Shown here piece by piece: positions 6,517-6,883 of a stretch of 6,883 nucleotides of DNA. Source of the stretch: UBA5314 sp964635975. GTDB taxonomy: Bacteria > Bacillota > Syntrophomonadia > Syntrophomonadales > Syntrophomonadaceae. Location of the stretch: the NCBI GenBank assembly GCA_964635975.1, contig CAZWPO010000056.1, forward strand, positions 1-6,883. Direction: 5' to 3'. The number at the start of each line of letters is the position of its first letter. Positions within the stretch are counted from its first letter, which is position 1. Under the pieces are notes generated by a model, which was not told where the DNA came from, searched no databases, and saw nothing but the letters and a program-made list of their open reading frames with translations. A program made the translations under genes and the position numbers.

Positions 6517-6551
6517 AAAAAACCTGCTAAGATGGATTGCCTAGCAGGTTT
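6517..6551 (-). terminator. Riboswitch 1 intrinsic terminator (expression platform)
   Basis: On the minus strand AAACCTGCTA (6551-6542) pairs perfectly with TAGCAGGTTT (6529-6520) around a 12-base loop. The G+C-rich part of the 3' arm is followed by six T residues (6522-6517), a classic Rho-independent terminator. The 8-base string AAACCTGC of its 5' arm is also present inside aptamer 1 (6635-6628), so the terminator arms could swap partners with the aptamer stem. That is what a ligand-gated terminator needs. Whether c-di-GMP turns it on or off cannot be read with certainty. Confidence 0.88.
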
Positions 6552-6560
6552 CAATTCAGA

Positions 6561-6640
6561 ATTATCGGCAACCCGGCGGCCATAATCTTACGATTTTAGG
6601 CCCGTAGCTTTGCGTCCCTGCCTTTCGGCAGGTTTGCCTT
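6561..6640 (-). promoter_or_regulatory. c-di-GMP-I (GEMM) riboswitch aptamer 1, promoter-proximal
   Basis: The minus strand shows the conserved class I order. GGCAAACC (6638-6631) leads into a perfect stem capped by a GAAA tetraloop (CCTGCC-GAAA-GGCAGG, 6632-6617). Next come GGACGCAAAGC (6617-6607), GGGCCTAAAA (6603-6594), a second arm with a GTAA loop, and the closing GGGTTGCCGA (6574-6565). The 5' GGCAA can pair with the 3' TTGCC to close the aptamer. GEMM-I RNAs bind the second messenger c-di-GMP, with the GNRA loop docking into a receptor on the second arm. An intrinsic terminator follows ten bases beyond the aptamer end, so output is probably at transcription elongation. Confidence 0.93.
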
Positions 6641-6655
6641 TATCTTTTTTATTTA

Positions 6656-6684
6656 AATATATCTTCAATAGGCCAATTTGTCAA
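6656..6684 (-). promoter_or_regulatory. Sigma-A-type promoter of the riboswitch leader
   Basis: On the minus strand TTGACA (6684-6679, a perfect -35) is followed by a 17-base spacer and TATATT (6661-6656, five of six matches to the -10 consensus). The predicted transcript starts near 6649, only about ten bases before the first aptamer, so essentially the whole leader is riboswitch. This is the strongest promoter match in the window and should drive the exported beta-helix gene. Confidence 0.8.
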
Positions 6685-6713
6685 TATTTATTCAATTATT
6701 AGGGTTTATTGTC

Positions 6714-6883
6714 CTATTTTACTTTGTTTCTATGTTGCTTTTTACTTAATTTGCGACCATCTTCCTGTTTTATTTGATGTTTGACACGATAAGACCGGCT
6801 ATTAGAAGTCAATCTTTGAGGAAATATTTTTTTGACCTGCTCCCCAAAAATATGGTCCACCCATAATGAGAAAAAGTGATAAA
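6714..6883 (-). CDS. C-terminal end of an unidentified protein (5' part outside window)
   Basis: An open frame enters from the right edge (first full codon at 6881) and runs 55 codons to a TAG at 6714-6716. No start with a ribosome site is visible, so this would be the tail of a gene that begins outside the window. The visible peptide starts YHFFSLWVDHIFGEQVKK and becomes strongly basic and hydrophilic, ending KKQHRNKVK, as many soluble-protein tails do. I do not recognise the family. The frame stops about 30 bases before the -35 box of the next promoter and no terminator hairpin is visible between them, so some read-through into the riboswitch leader is possible. A chance open frame of this length is not excluded in DNA of this composition. 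Confidence 0.4.
   Translation of the reverse strand, partial: YHFFSLWVDHIFGEQVKKIFPQRLTSNSRSYRVKHQIKQEDGRKLSKKQHRNKVK

Noticed and set aside
6778..6867. Plus-strand 29-codon frame starting ATG TTT GAC
   Set aside because: No Shine-Dalgarno lies ahead of it, it is very short, and it overlaps the minus-strand partial gene.

Overview
The window (about 40% G+C by eye) most resembles a chromosomal segment of a Gram-positive-type bacterium, probably a member of the Firmicutes/Bacillota (Clostridia or Negativicutes). The reasons are strong GGAGG-type ribosome sites, sigma-A-like promoters, intrinsic terminators, c-di-GMP-I (GEMM) riboswitches, and sugar enzymes that read like Bacillus EpsN and EpsL. 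All supported genes lie on the minus strand, so the window is read from high to low coordinates. The taxonomy is inference; no rRNA or other marker gene is present.

Region 1 (6883-6714) holds the C-terminal tail of an unidentified upstream gene. Region 2 (6684-6321) is a gene-free leader of about 350 bases. It contains a near-consensus promoter, a first c-di-GMP-I aptamer followed by an intrinsic terminator, an exact TATAAT that could be an internal promoter, and a second c-di-GMP-I aptamer. The second aptamer is followed by a hairpin that can mask the ribosome-binding site. Region 3 (6320-3315) is the gene under this double switch. It encodes a 1001-residue exported protein with a signal peptide, a Ser/Thr/Asn/Asp-rich linker, four 99-residue Ig-like repeats (two of them about 96% identical in DNA) and a C-terminal right-handed beta-helix of the pectate-lyase-3 type.

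Region 4 (3314-3007) carries a strong hairpin terminator, a new promoter and an untranslated leader of about 160 bases. Region 5 (3006-50) is a compact three-gene operon: an EpsN/PglE-type sugar aminotransferase, an EpsL/PglC-type phosphoglycosyl transferase, and a FemAB/CelD-like GNAT acyltransferase. The 4,6-dehydratase and the EpsM/PglD acetyltransferase of the usual diacetylbacillosamine pathway are not in the window.

Taken together, the window looks like a cell-surface or biofilm-matrix locus. A c-di-GMP-sensing leader gates a large secreted beta-helix protein, and next to it is a module that would make a 4-amino sugar and load it on a lipid carrier for a surface glycan or glycoprotein. 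The functional link between the two halves is inference from adjacency. The most noteworthy element is the tandem c-di-GMP-I leader, whose two aptamers appear to use different outputs: transcription termination first, then ribosome-site masking.
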